Assembly: GCF_028009165.1 (NCBI RefSeq)
Contig: NC_079246.1
Span: 186,001-250,000 of the forward strand
Direction: 5' to 3'
DNA length: 64,000 bases
DNA from: Akanthomyces muscarius
Taxonomy: Eukaryota; Ascomycota; Sordariomycetes; Hypocreales; Cordycipitaceae
Below the pieces are notes generated by a model, which did not search any database, was not told the origin of the DNA, and worked only from the letters and a program-made list of their open reading frames with translations. How positions within the stretch are numbered: the first letter of the stretch is position 1; each line of letters begins with the position of its first letter. Positions 22,424 through 33,939 of the stretch are shown in pieces. The translations under genes and the position numbers were made by a program.

Positions 22424-23074
22424 TTAACGCCTAGCGGGCCACTTATCGTGGAAGACCAAAACCGTACCAAGCACCGAGCTGAGTAAGGTTCGGGCCGTCA
22501 CCTCGATCAAGTCCTTGTTGGCATTGTTGATGCCAAAGTACGCGTAGCGCTTGACACAAGACTTGTTGTCGAGGAAAGGCAGAGCATCCCTGAGAAAATC
22601 AAGCTGCTCATGCTCGTTTCCGAACCGCTTGAACTATGGATTGATTTAGTATTTCATGACAGAATTTGACGAGAAACTGGAGTTATGACGTACTCAGTGA
22701 TCCCTACCTTGCGGTTTCCGACCAGGCTGCAGATGCTGTTGACCCAGTTCTCAAAGTCACGCTCCATAGAGTGGTCGTTGTACCAGTGTACAGGCACAAA
22801 ATCAATATGGCTGCCCTGGCATTGGTTCGGGAAATCCTGTAGCCATCCATAGCCATCGTTAGAAACGTCAGGGGCGCCGAGACGAGCACGACCGGCGTAA
22901 GGGTTCATGTACTGTCTCCAAGCATTGACGGCATCGCCAGGTGATTTCGGTTCTGGCAACGTAGTCGTCCGTAAAACCACTGATTTCGATGCCATCGCTG
23001 TAAGCGAGACCATACTTGTAGGCGGCAGTAGTCGTCGCGAGTACGGTAGCAGTAAGGAGGCTCTGAGAGACCAT
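22424..23074 (-). pseudogene. GH128 (Asl1-like) beta-1,3-glucanase relic, internally deleted
   Basis: The remains of a secreted glycoside hydrolase family 128 enzyme. The 5' end is intact: an ATG at 23074 and a signal peptide (MVSQSLLTATVLATTTAAYK) followed by YGLAYSDG. Then the frame changes near 22980, and the family's early barrel strands are missing before PEPKSPGDAVNAWRQYMNPY. The next part reads well: GRARLGAPDVSNDGYGWLQD and DFVPVHWYND. After ITE a former intron seems to have lost a base at its donor. The last part, FKRFGNEHEQLDFLRDALPF then LDNKSCVKRYAYFGINN, ends at TAA 22426-22424. The protein would lack part of the barrel, so no activity is expected. Confidence 0.65.
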
Positions 23075-24857
23075 GATGGGCGCCTTCGAGTAATTGAGAC
23101 GGGAGTAGAATAAATATGAAGATGAAGCTGTCAATATGAAGGTATTTCGTGGCCATGGGGATCATCTTGTATTTTGTATACTCTGTCAACTATCACGCCT
23201 TGTACCGCTCGAAGGTGCGTCCGTGATTACTGCACTGATTTGACCACACTGATCCTACGCAAGTCTCTCTCAGTAGAGCAAGAATCTAGATATAGAATGA
23301 TCCCTCAAAGTCAAATAATCCTGCTAGACTCTAAGTGGTGCCAGGAAATGAAGATTGATCACTCGCTTGGCATCCTCTGCTGCTTAGCAGCTCAATAAAT
23401 GGCGGCGTCAAGGTGCTGCAACTGAGCCGACTTTGTGCAGACTTTATCCATCCACTTGCGTCTATTGGTATAGACTCGTCTTTTGGAGCTGTGGAGGGGC
23501 GTAATAATTTTTCTAAGTGGTAATTGCCTGATCCCTCGAGAGCTACAATCGCGATGGAGCCGAGCCGAGTGCAAGCTCCTAGGCAAGCTGGCCGAAGGCA
23601 TCATTGCTGTGGTTCTGGCGCGATAGCCGGAACATGTTGAGATATGTGTCTAGAAAATGCGGCATAGGCCAAGAACCTGTACACCAGGCTCTGAATGTCA
23701 GTCCTAGTACCAATCGTATTTCTAAATTACCGAGCCAATTTTTGGAGGTTTGACGTGCCGCGCTCTATCGTCTAGTGTTGTGGTAACTGCAGAGGTTTAT
23801 GTGCCTGCTTGCCAGGCAGGCAGGCGAGACAAGGCATCCGCACTGTCGAACGAGCTGTGCTAGCTTAAGTCCCGGTAGACCTCAGCTTTCTGTCTCATTT
23901 CTTTGCGTTTTTTTCTCTTTTTTTTCTGAGAATAGACGTGAAGCTGGGTGGCAGGGTCCAGCCGCCGTAGCCGTAGGCAAACGTGTTGGTCGGTGGTAGC
24001 AGCCGGGTCAGGTGCCACAAAGGCAAGACTGCCATGTGTCACCCCGCTTCAAGCCGAGCTTCCATGGGTGATACAAGCGGCACCCGTGATTGAATCAATA
24101 AGCTTTGGGGGCGACGATGCCTCTTCTCTCGTATGTTTAGCCCTGAAACGTGTAGATGAGCCCAATACGGAACGTTACAGGGCTAAAGGAGAGGTGAACG
24201 GCCCGCGCTTGAACAAACGAGAGAAGTGATTGATGTCTTGGCTCTATGGATCGGGAACAAATTGCAAAAGTAAAAAAAGCACAACGGGAATAATAGAATA
24301 GTTATAAAGTTTCACCATATGAAGGACCATTTTCATTGGCGTGGTGTGGTGGGTGGCGTTTGCACAGAAAACGCGAGCAAGCAGCAAACAACAACAGTGC
24401 ACTGTATAGTTCGGCATGTACCCGCGGGAAGAAACTTATTTTTCATCTGAGACAACCTGTTGTCTTTGTGAACTTTTGCACCGCAGCGCCAGCGCACCGG
24501 GTCTGTGCCACGGCCAATCGCCACACCTCTAGCCTCACGGTACCTGACGGCATCACGGCCCCTCCAGCGCCACCGCATTTGCGCATCCACAAAACCGGTC
24601 CGCCTCAATTGATATGCAGGGTTTCCCAACCACAACCCAACCTCAGCATCCGCGGCGCCGCATCTCACCTCCCGCAAACATGGTGCTACGCGCACTATTG
24701 ATCCGCACATCTTAAATATCTTTGTGCGAGCTCCTTTTGATGACACAAGCCTTGGGTTTTGCCTATCCGTCCCAGTCAGCTGGGTCGCCCAACCTGCTGC
24801 TGAGTTGCCTCTTCTCATCGCGCACAATCCCATAAGTAGTGTCATACGCGCATCATC
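23075..24857. other. Gene-poor region upstream of REX3
   Basis: About 1.8 kb has only short overlapping frames. The last 500 bp, between 24340 and 24857, are the likely REX3 promoter and leader. A T-rich pyrimidine tract lies near 23890-23930. Confidence 0.45.
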
Positions 24858-26789
24858 ATGTCTCTCAAGGCCTCTCTCAAACACATTGCCTGCCCGGCTG
24901 GATCCCAGTGCTCAGCCTTCGAGTGCCTCTTTGGAAGTCACGGCAACGGCACGGATAGCCCTGAAGCGTCGACTGGGCCAAGTTCCACTCAAGAAGGTGC
25001 AACAATGGCATCGGGTAGCGGCTCCAATACTGGTGGCGTTAGAGAAGCCATGCATCTGGATCGACCTGAGCCAACTTCATCTTCGACCGTGGCCAACCCA
25101 CCCGGGAGCCGCCTAGCACATGCCGCCAGTCACACAAGTCTAGCACCGTCGATCCGCTCTATGAAACGACCCGTATCACCGGCCAAGCCAAAGACCGCCC
25201 CGGCCCCGACCGCGGCCGTACCGGTGAAGCAGGAATCGCTCAATCCGCGACTGCTCAAGCATTCGCCTGCCAGCCATGAGATGAGGCTGAAGCTGGTCAA
25301 GATGCTTCACAAGAAATACACGGAACACAATGACCGACTAAAACAAGACGCCAAAGACAATCAGCAGCGACTGATCCTCTCAGACCAGGCCATCATCACG
25401 CGTGTACTCGACGAAGAAGAAGCCGTGGCTGTAGGCAAGGCAGCGGTGTACAGCAACATCATGAAGAACATCATTCTCAAATACACTCGTCTTAAACCCA
25501 AGGAATGGATCAGTGAGCGCGAAAAGGAGATGCCGCCGAGCAAGAAGCGCCAGCGCGACGTCATGGAAGGTAATGCCGTCATCGTCCAGACTGGCCTGAC
25601 CTCTGCCCAGGAAGTTACGCTCCTCCGCCGCCTCCTCACGCCAGTCGATGCCCTCGCCGATATGGGCTATGTCCCCAGGGCGCCCACGGAGGAGGAAGTG
25701 ACCAAGTCCAAAGAGGGTGTCGCTGGCGCCGATAATTGGGAAGAGTGCGACCGCTGTGCGCAGCGGTTTCAGGTGTTTGTCGGTCGGCGCCAGGAGGACG
25801 GCGCCCTCACCTCAGGCGGCGCGTGCAACTTTCACTGGGGCAAGATGTCCTTTCCCGAAAAGGTCCCCGGCGACCACGGCCAGCAGCCGAAGGTCTGGCT
25901 CTGTTGCGGCGAGCATGTTGGCGATTCGGTCGGCTGCTTCACCCACCCGAACCACGTCTTCAAAGCCAACAACCCGAGCCGTCTCGCGTCTGTGCTCAAC
26001 TTTGCGACCACGCCTGAGAACCCTGCAGTGCCAACAGATCGTGCTGTGTGCTTTGATGGTGAAATGGGCTATACTGTCTACGGCATGGAGCTCATTCGCC
26101 TCACAGCCACATCCTGGCCTGACGGCGCCGAGATTCTCGACGTCCTCGTCTGCCCCCTTGGCGAGATTCTCGACCTCAACACCCGCTTCTCGGGTGTCAA
26201 GCCTGACCACCTCGCCCAGGCCGAGGCCTGGCGTTCCGGCGATCCCCTCGTTCCCCCCACCAGCGGCGACTCCGAAGAAGGTCAAGCCATTAAGAAGAGA
26301 CTCAGGGTCGTGTCCTCGCCCGCTGTGGCGCGAGACCTGCTCTTTTCGCTCCTCTCGCCGTCGACGCCGCTCATCGGCCACGGCCTGGAAAACGACCTGA
26401 ATTCGGTGCGCATCATTCACCCGACGCTCTTCGACACCGTGCTCGCGTTCCCGCACAAGAAGGGCCTGCCGTCCCGCAACAGTCTCAAGCAGCTCATGAG
26501 CACGCTTCTGAACCGTAAGATCCAGGAACACCAAGGGTCCGACATGGTCGGGCACGATTCGGCCGAGGACGCGCGCGCCGCCGGTGAGCTCGCGCGACTC
26601 AAGGTGGCGCGGGAATGGGCCGACATGAAGAGGGCCGGCTGGAAGGTCGTCGACGGCGAGTTTGTGTCACCGACGGCCGTGGGCGGTGCCGGGACATCTA
26701 ACAACAGCGGAGCTGGTGCCTTGACGGAGGCGTTTATTGAGAAAGATGCCGAAAAAGCGGCAGACGAGTGGTTGGCAGCTAACATGTAG
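24858..26789 (+). CDS. REX3: RNA exonuclease 3 (Rex3), DEDDh 3'-5' exonuclease
   Basis: Rex3 trims 3' ends of structured RNAs such as the RNase MRP RNA and U5 snRNA. The 643-residue product is intronless. The N-terminus has a small cysteine motif (CPAGSQCSAFECLFGSH) seen in this family, followed by a disordered Ser/Pro region, a helical middle part and the exonuclease domain from about residue 395. Catalytic residues are visible: D400 and E402 in FDGEMGYT, D513 in IGHGLENDLNSVRI, H566 and D571 in HDSAEDARAA, giving a complete DEDDh set. The middle of exo motif I reads FDGEMG where many relatives have CDCEMG; the acidic residues are kept. The next gene, PHB1, converges on it. Confidence 0.92.
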   Translation: MSLKASLKHIACPAGSQCSAFECLFGSHGNGTDSPEASTGPSSTQEGATMASGSGSNTGGVREAMHLDRPEPTSSSTVANPPGSRLAHAASHTSLAPSIRSMKRPVSPAKPKTAPAPTAAVPVKQESLNPRLLKHSPASHEMRLKLVKMLHKKYTEHNDRLKQDAKDNQQRLILSDQAIITRVLDEEEAVAVGKAAVYSNIMKNIILKYTRLKPKEWISEREKEMPPSKKRQRDVMEGNAVIVQTGLTSAQEVTLLRRLLTPVDALADMGYVPRAPTEEEVTKSKEGVAGADNWEECDRCAQRFQVFVGRRQEDGALTSGGACNFHWGKMSFPEKVPGDHGQQPKVWLCCGEHVGDSVGCFTHPNHVFKANNPSRLASVLNFATTPENPAVPTDRAVCFDGEMGYTVYGMELIRLTATSWPDGAEILDVLVCPLGEILDLNTRFSGVKPDHLAQAEAWRSGDPLVPPTSGDSEEGQAIKKRLRVVSSPAVARDLLFSLLSPSTPLIGHGLENDLNSVRIIHPTLFDTVLAFPHKKGLPSRNSLKQLMSTLLNRKIQEHQGSDMVGHDSAEDARAAGELARLKVAREWADMKRAGWKVVDGEFVSPTAVGGAGTSNNSGAGALTEAFIEKDAEKAADEWLAANM

Positions 26790-27155
26790 AGAGAACGCTC
26801 GACAGCACGGCATTTGCTCTGGGAGCAGGTCAGAGGAAAAGCTAGGCATACGCTGGACGTAAAGATGATGGGTAGCGTTTGGGCATTTCCATCCTTAGCA
26901 GGCTTCTGTGTTGCTCATTTGCTACAAATCACACAGAGCGCCGATGGCATGTCCGTCGGCGTTCCTGTTTTGCTTTAGAATTATATTTGCTTCCGTGATA
27001 ATTTGTATTGTTACAAGAGAGGTTACAGGATTGTAGATTTTGCGCCTAACACACGACCAAAAGCACACCTATAATAAGCCATTCCAAAGCGGAGATTATT
27101 TACTTTCTCTCCTTTATAGTCCATCTTCCACCCAACACACGTCTAGCTTGCTCAT
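26790..27155. other. Convergent intergenic region REX3 / PHB1
   Basis: About 366 bp between two converging genes, presumably both 3' UTRs. No gene is seen. Confidence 0.5.
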
Positions 27156-28068
27156 CTATGCTCTGCCAACAGACAGCAGGTACTGGCCGCCGCCTCCGCC
27201 GCCGTTCTTGCCGCCGCTCGGCAGGTACGCGACGTTGGGGTTCGCGGACAAGGTAGCGGCGATATCGCGAGAAGCCTCGATTCTGCGAATCTGAACGAGG
27301 CCGTCGCCGGACTTGGCAATGGCCCTGGAAATGGTCTCGGCGGACTCAGCCTCGCCCTCGGCGCGGATGACGTTGGCCTGGCGCTCCTGCTCGGCGCGCT
27401 CGACGATGAAGCGCGCACGCTCAGCGTCCTGCTGGGCAATCTGCTTCTGCTCAACGGCCTTTGTGAACTCGCGACCAAAGGTCATGTGCGTGATAGAGAC
27501 GTCTTCGAGGGCAATGTTGAACTCGGCGGCGCGGCGGGTCAGGTCGTCGCGGATGCGCTGCGACACGGCCTCTCGCTGGGTGATGAGCTCGGCGGCGTCA
27601 AACTGGGCGACAATGGACTTGAGGACTTCGTTGCCAATGGAGGGGAGGACACGCTCGTCGTAGTCGGCGCCGAGGTTCTATGAATTGTTAGCCAGGGGAG
27701 CTTTGGGTTTTGCTACAAGCTTGCGGGAAAGGAAGACAACGAACCTGGTAAATCTTGGGGAGCTGCTTGACCACAGGGCGGTGCAGGACACGAAGTGTCA
27801 GGCTGACCATTTGCATATCCTTGGAGCCGGTCGTGGTGGCAATGTTTCGGGGCTTGGTCCGCACGTCAAAGACGATGGCGCGCTGCAGCCAGGGAACCAA
27901 AAAGTGCGTGCCCTCGTTGATGACATCCTCCTTGACACCCGACACTCTGTCGAAGATGACGGCGCGCGTGCCGCCCTTGACGTCAAACAGCGACTGCGAG
28001 GCGGCAAAGGCGAAGACGGACGCAGGCACCGCCAGCCTGTACATGGAGTTGAGGGCTCTCGCGGCCAT
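27156..28068 (-). CDS. PHB1: Prohibitin-1 (Phb1), mitochondrial inner membrane
   Basis: Prohibitin-1 forms ring complexes with Phb2 in the inner membrane that stabilise new respiratory proteins and regulate the m-AAA protease. Two exons: 28068-27745 and 27677-27156, joined in phase (KIYQ then [10 protein letters not shown]), 281 residues. The N-terminal hydrophobic anchor is followed by [14 protein letters not shown] and the SPFH/PHB core with [20 protein letters not shown]. The C-terminal coiled coil ([20 protein letters not shown] to [14 protein letters not shown]) leads to a Gly-rich end with six glycines in a row. The intron has a GTTCGT donor and a GGCTAAC branch point. It is divergent from QCR8, another mitochondrial inner-membrane gene. 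Confidence 0.96.
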
Positions 28069-28420
28069 CTTGTGTCGAATTGTCCGGTTTCCGTGAGAAA
28101 TATGCCGTCGATGGAAAGAAGTCGCTGGTCCTCTGTCGTGACGATGACAGGCGGGATGCGGATGGGAATTAAAGACGACGCCGGATGGGATGGAGGAGAG
28201 CTTTCAATGGAGTGCCTGAGCAGTGAGGTTCATTTTCCCAGTGCTGGCGTTGCTGGTTGCTGGCTGCTGGCGCTAGTCCTGTTGTGGTGTGTGGTGGAGT
28301 CTGGCCCGGCTGCTCTGCGGGTGAAGACTTTCGCCTTTCCGAAAGATTACCTTTACCTCCCTCCTACCACTCGACCTTGTACCTCGACGACATCTCAACC
28401 CGCGAAACGATCCAGCCAAG
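28069..28420. promoter_or_regulatory. Shared divergent promoter of PHB1 and QCR8
   Basis: Only 352 bp separate the start codons of two nuclear genes for mitochondrial inner-membrane proteins transcribed in opposite directions, so both promoters lie here. I see no defined factor site beyond a CT-rich stretch before QCR8. Confidence 0.6.
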
Positions 28421-29147
28421 ATGAGACCGACTCAGAGAATGCTTAGCGGCCCCAACTGGAAGGTTGGGAAGTAAGTGGTGGACCGATTCTCAATTCGCTA
28501 CGGTCGTGGGGAAATAGCTGGGCCTGCGGCTTTTCCGAGGCTATTAATGAGCTCCCGCGACCGAGGCCTGGCGACAGAAGAAATTAAAGGAAAGCGATGC
28601 TAATCGGTTTTGCGCAGCTGGCTCGGCCACGACTTCGGTGCTTTCGGTACGTGAAACGACCCAGAACGTGGCGGACGCGGAAAGGACGGGGATCTGGCGC
28701 TGTCCATGGCACGATCCGGGCCAATGTCAGCGCCAATGCCTCGAAACCTGGCGCAATTTCGAGGACTCGGCGAGAAAGCGTCAGGGACCTCGATGCACTA
28801 GGCACGGATACCCCGAGAGTAAAGGACTAACTGGACACAGGTGGTGCTGGCAAGGTCAAGGGCATCATCACCTACGGTGTTGCCGCCAACCGTCAGAACC
28901 CTTTTGCCGGTGCCGCCCACGACGCCGTCTTCAACACCTTCCGCCGCACCAAGGGCCAGATCTTCTTCTGGCTGCCCTCCCTGCTGGCCGGCTACTACCT
29001 GATGCACTGGGCCACTGAGCGGTAAGCCTGCGCGTCCACTGGCAAGGACATGTCACGACCAATGGCCACGACGCTAACTGGAACGATAGCAACGAGTACC
29101 TCAACTCCAAGGCTGGCCGCGCCGAGTTTGCCGACCAAGAGGAGTAA
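28421..29147 (+). CDS. QCR8: Cytochrome b-c1 complex subunit 8 (Qcr8)
   Basis: Qcr8 is a small single-pass subunit of respiratory complex III needed for assembly with cytochrome b. Four exons give 105 residues: 28421-28470, a 29-bp micro-exon 28618-28646, 28841-29021 and 29090-29147. The N-terminus is MRPTQRMLSGPNWKVG, the micro-exon encodes essentially WLGHDFGAF, and then come KGIITYGVAANRQNPFAGAA, the membrane span FFWLPSLLAGYYLMHWA and NEYLNSKAGRAEFADQEE. The micro-exon is required: joining exon 1 directly to exon 3 loses the frame. Its acceptor (TTTTGCGCAG) and donor (GTACGT) are good. Length and motifs match the family. Confidence 0.92.
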
Positions 29148-29831
29148 GGAATAACGGACAAAATCATGGAGGAAACTATAAACTGGGCGTTGTATTTGTG
29201 TACGCCTGCGGGCGCCTTTGTACATCAGAAGAGCGGGAAGACGCAGAAATAGACGTGGCGACCGCCACTTCGGCGGAATAATCCGTATCAATTTACTTTG
29301 TCACTAGAAGTGATCTGGCATGTATTGTGAAGTGTTTTCAGTGTGCTAGTCTCTAACGGATGATATCTCAGCCCAACCACATCAATTGGCTCACCGACTA
29401 CTACTGCAATAGACCCCACTGTGATCTATAGTCACAGATATTTATTTCATTTTGCAAGTAATTAATTTCTCTCGTTCTACGTTTTCCAGCGCTGTCATCC
29501 AAAATGCACGCGACGCCATTCGCCCAGCCGCTGGCGGTCGATCACGTGACGCCTTCGGAAGCGGCAGCACGAAGCGCCGAAATTTTATGGCTGGCAGGCC
29601 AGGAAAAAGTTCTGGGGACTCGGGCTAAGAAAAAAAATTTAGAGTGTCAAAGCCAGCGATATTCCCCAAACTCGAATCCCAATTGATTTTTGGATCGATT
29701 TGTTCTTGGTCTATCCTTTTTGAAATTTCTCGATAGACATTCTTTATTGATATTTTTGCCAAATATATCAATACTCCTCTCGCCACATCCTAAAACAAAA
29801 CCACATCGTTTTCCGGCGAACTTTTGCAGCA
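29148..29831. other. Intergenic region QCR8 / NHP2
   Basis: The QCR8 3' UTR is followed by AT-rich promoter sequence of NHP2 with T-rich tracts at about 29690-29770. A 60-codon frame at 29504 is not convincing. Confidence 0.5.
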
Positions 29832-30673
29832 ATGGCCGCCGAACGCCCCGACAAGAAGGAGAAGAAGGAGAAGAAGGAGAAGCGCACCAGCGAAGAGGCC
29901 GGTGTGAAGAAGGACAAGAAGGAGAAGAAGGAGAAGAAGGAGAAAAAGGACAAGCTCGCCGCGGCCGTCGAGGACAAGATCCAGCAGGATGCCGCCGCCA
30001 AGCCGTCCAAGAAGGACAAGAAGGCTGCTGCCGCCGCCGAGGATGACTCCGACTCCGACATGGAGGACGGCGACAAGGCCGCTGAGCTGCCCCTCGAGCG
30101 TACAGTGGTGTCCTTTGCCATTCCCGTCGCTGACGAGAAGGGCATGAAGAAGGTGTACAAGACGATCCGCAAGTGTACGTTGCCTCTCCCCCACCACTCT
30201 CTACCTTTTTCTGCTCCTCTTCCGCACCTCAAGCATACTAACACTCACCTGCAGCCGCCAAGAACGGCACCCTCAAGCGCGGCGTCAAGGAGGTCGTCAA
30301 GACGCTCCGCAAGTCCCCCGCCGCCGGCCCGTCCTCGACCTCCTTCCCGGGCATCGTCGTCATCGCCGGCGACATCTCGCCCGCCGACGTCATCTCGCAC
30401 ATTCCCGTCCTGTGCGAGGACCACAACGTGCCCTTCATCTTCGTCACGTCGCGCGCCGAGCTCGGCGCCGCCGCCAAGACGAAGCGCCCGACGTCGGTCG
30501 TCATGATTATGCAAAAGCAGGACGGCAAAAAGGCCAAGAGCAAGAAGGATGACGAGGAGAAGGACGATGGTGAAGACTTTGGCGAGGCGTACGCGTCGCT
30601 GGCCAAGTACGTCCAAAAGGAGTACCAGAAGCAAAGTTTCTGGGCCAAGGGCGACTCCAAGGCGTTGTTGTAA
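29832..30673 (+). CDS. NHP2: H/ACA snoRNP core protein Nhp2
   Basis: Nhp2 is a nucleolar L7Ae-family protein of H/ACA small nucleolar RNPs, which guide pseudouridylation of rRNA and snRNA. Two exons: 29832-30174 and 30255-30673, 253 residues, with a GTACGT donor and CTGCAG acceptor. The N-terminal third is a run of KKEKKEKK blocks, far longer than in yeast, then an acidic patch (DDSDSDMEDGD). The L7Ae core includes KKVYKTIRKS, GTLKRGVKEVVKTLRK, GIVVIAGDISPADVISHIPV and NVPFIFVTSRAELGAA. A Lys/Asp-rich insert precedes the C-terminal helix FGEAYASLAKYVQKEYQ. The extended Lys repeats are probably a nucleolar targeting or RNA-binding extension. Confidence 0.93.
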
Positions 30674-31275
30674 AAGCCGCGAGGGGAAGATGGAGGGGGG
30701 TTGGAAGTGTGTGTGTGTGAAATTTGGATCAAACGGCTGGTCAATTAAAACACAGGCCAGATGGGCATGGCGGCGTTTACGGTGTATATTCCACGTCTTT
30801 TATTGCATACAGTTAATGGATTGCTCATGTGTACAGAGTGCAATGCCAGTGAATTGATGCCTCAGTTTGCAATAATTCATAAAAGTTACGGCCAAAGTAT
30901 CTACCTTGGTAGCGAGCCGGCAAGAGGGCAATTCTTTATGGGCAATCAGATGTGCGGTTACACGAGTCAGTTGCCGTCAAGTCTGTCTCTCATGTTCGTA
31001 GACAATGTAACTGTATTGGTATCGAGTGTTTACGGCCACAATGATGAGCTGCCGTCAGTTCAATTGCAAATTCACAGCAAGCCACAGAGAGATTGTCGTC
31101 ATATCAATTATTATTGGACTACAGTTACAAAAAGGAAACAGACTCGTAGTGAGGGTGCGCCACGAACGTCTCCTTCAGACATCCATGGCCAATGGAAGTA
31201 ACAAGAGCTAGCAACTAGAATCCCCCATCCTCCGCATTGCGACACGGACGCTGCTTAAGCACCTACATCAACCTC
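30674..31275. other. Convergent intergenic region NHP2 / DUF1761 gene
   Basis: The 3' UTRs of two converging genes. A plus-strand frame at 30761-31201 has no recognisable features and lies entirely in the region expected to be untranslated. Confidence 0.5.
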
Positions 31276-32073
31276 TTAGTTGAAGGGGTTGGAGCGCGTT
31301 CCCCACCAGGTGAGGACTAGGGACAGGCCGACCGTCTCGAAGAGCTTGGCGACGACGCTGGCACCGACGGTGTCGAGAGGACGCTTCTCAGTGAAGACCT
31401 GGGCGAGGAACTGGTTTGGTTGTCAGCACGAGTTTACATGAAAAGTGAGTCTCTCGGGCGAATTTCATTTCATCCTTGGTGGGGTCAAACTTACACCGGG
31501 AGCAGCAGTGGCAGCAAAGATGAGACCGCCGAGGTAGGCGGCGCCCTTGTAGGACAGAGTACCGGTAGCGTTGATGAGAGCGGCGACGCCGTACGACTGG
31601 AGACCAGCGCCGACAAACGAGGTGCCCCAGGCGGCGGCGGCACCGGCAGCCTCCTTGGACTTGATGAACTCCTCCTTGGTGTTGGCCGACTTGGCGCGCT
31701 GGTAGGTCTGGCCAAACAGAGGCGAGAGGATGGCGAGCTCAATGCCGTGGTTGAAAGCAAGGCCGAGGGCAATAGCCGAGGGCTTGACGGAGGGGAGGTC
31801 TGCAGACGAGCCATGTTAGCGACTGGTGGTTTGTGGATTTGTGAGATGCGGATGAAAATGAGTCGATGAACGCTGTTGCGCGACTTCAATTGGGGCGAGC
31901 GTCGCAGCGGGAGCAGAGCTTTGTCCAGCTGTTTCCAGAAGCGGGGAGCCAACCCAAGCAAGCTTCATTATGACGTTTGCGCCAGAAGAGCCGCAACGGC
32001 GCGCAAGCAGCTCATTTGACAACAGCGACGTCTCCGGGCTGTGGAGCAGAATCAACTTACACTGCAGAGACAT
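31276..32073 (-). CDS. DUF1761 family small membrane protein
   Basis: Three exons read on the minus strand: 32073-32061 (only MSLQ plus one base), 31799-31495 and 31410-31276, giving 150 residues. Hydrophobic segments suggest about four membrane spans: SAIALGLAFNHGIELAIL, AWGTSFVGAGLQSYGVAALI, YLGGLIFAATAAPG and LFETVGLSLVLTWW. The pattern matches fungal DUF1761 proteins, which have no known biochemical function. Donors are GTAAGT in both introns, and the first intron is 261 bp. The stop follows RSNPFN. The 5' flank is pyrimidine-poor and GT-rich. The family call is from sequence pattern; function is unknown. Confidence 0.82.
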
Positions 32074-33939
32074 GATGATTGGTTTGTGAGAGACTGAAAG
32101 TCGTGTGGTATTAAAGTGTGTTTGTGAGGGAGTTGTGTGATGGTGTAGTGGGAAAAAAGGTGGTGGTGTGGGAGGGAGAGAGAAGGGAAAGGGAAGACAA
32201 GAAAGGGACGGGCCAAGATTTATTTAGCCCCGTGTGCTTCCCCCCCATGTCGCGAGCTTAAAAACAGCTCAGAAGCTTGTCTAGCTCCGGAGGGAGGGAG
32301 CAGGTCGTCCTCCCAACAGAATGCGACAAGAATGAGGTAACAGGTACCCTCTACCTCTGAGCGCAGCTGGGATTGCGCCCACGATCACGATCGCCACAGC
32401 AGGCGGCCCACTGTCGCAATCAGGTTATTTGGCTGGCACGCTGGGCCAGTTTTAACGTTCGGCATGTCCACTGCGGGGGGGCACAGCTCGGTTCTAGGCC
32501 TTGTACTGGGTACCTCGCGCCCGGCGCATGTTGTCATACTGGCGCAATACAATCGAAAGCAGCCAGAATTTACCAAAATCAACAATGCAAAAGCCGCATG
32601 CACAATTTATGCAGCATAATATACACGCACCCAAGATTGTGATATATTAGCCTCTTCCTCTTTTCTTCTTCCTGCAACCTGCTGTACTTGCTCTTCTCGT
32701 TTGCTGCTCTTCAGCTTGCATGCCCGCAGTTACTAGGGTGATGATGTCACCACTCGCCGGGTTGCGCCACACCCATACTGCTTTTTTGCGACCAAGCTTT
32801 TTTTTTCTTTCGAGCCGCAACTAGTCCGTCCCAGCTGCAACCCGACAATTACCGCTCAAAACGGGGGCGCAGACAGTTTCATGCAATTTCGTGCTGTCCC
32901 CCCCCCCCCGGGAAAAGGAATAAATGGAGAGCTGTAGTGCCAAAACTTCCCTGGTTTGGCATGAGCTCCCCCCACCTCGTCGATGTCCGCTGCACTAGAC
33001 CGCCACAGGGTGGCTGACGCGGTCAAGACCCAACTTCCCTGCTTTTTTGAGATGTGGCTCACCGGTAGCCTCCGAGCGCATCATCGCATCCGCCCACCTG
33101 GGTGCCTGGGTCCGAGGCAGGCTGAATTTTCTACGAATATCCGGAATTCGGGTTTCTGCTGATATGGCCTTGTCACACAATGGGCATTGTCATCGCAATC
33201 GCCAGGGGTAAAGCCACGATCGTCATGCCCTAGACATGTGATTGTGCCGGGGCGGGAGGATAGGGAATTCAAGTGCGCGTACAGGCGGCACACCAACCTC
33301 TCGGTCTCTGCCTCTCGTGGCATTAGCATTTACCCTTGTTGGCCAGACGTTACACCTAGCGCACGGTTGATGCTCAAACTTGCCACTACATGGCTCTTCA
33401 ATCCTCAGAAAGTAAATGTGTAGGCCCTGTGTGTACTCGGCAAATGGGCATTCAATTCACCCATGCAGCTACATGCAATTGTAAGAGGAACTTGTGGAAG
33501 ATTGCATGCCAGACCGTACTTCATATTGCCCCTTCCCCGCCAGACTGTCAAAGCTAACAATGAGTGTGAAGAAAAACAGAATAACAACTCCTCTTCCTCC
33601 CAGTCCAGTAAGCTCCCCGCTTCAAACCAACCAAGCAGCAACTGCAAATGTCATAGAAATGCAAAGCAACGAAAAAAACAGGATACACAAATGTTGCAAG
33701 TTTATATAAACAAAGCACCACCTTTTTTGCATGTAGCTGGTACCAAACAAAACGCCGTGGCTCCGTGTGTACAAGCAGACCATAAACAGTCCATTGAGCC
33801 GGTTAGAAGCATCAACACCTCTCCTAAAAGACAGCAACAACACTCGTGCAGACAGCCTGAAATGGTTGAGCATATCAGCATGCTCCGCAAGTCCCAACAC
33901 ACAGACAATGCTATGGACGCTCGGCAATCAGACAGGCCG
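32074..33939. other. Long intergenic region, DUF1761 promoter to NEM1 3' end
   Basis: The first 200 bp are the promoter and leader of the DUF1761 gene. The rest, about 1.6 kb, shows no supportable gene. It includes a C run at about 32899. A plus-strand frame at 33463-34032 runs into the antisense of NEM1 and looks like chance. Confidence 0.45.
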
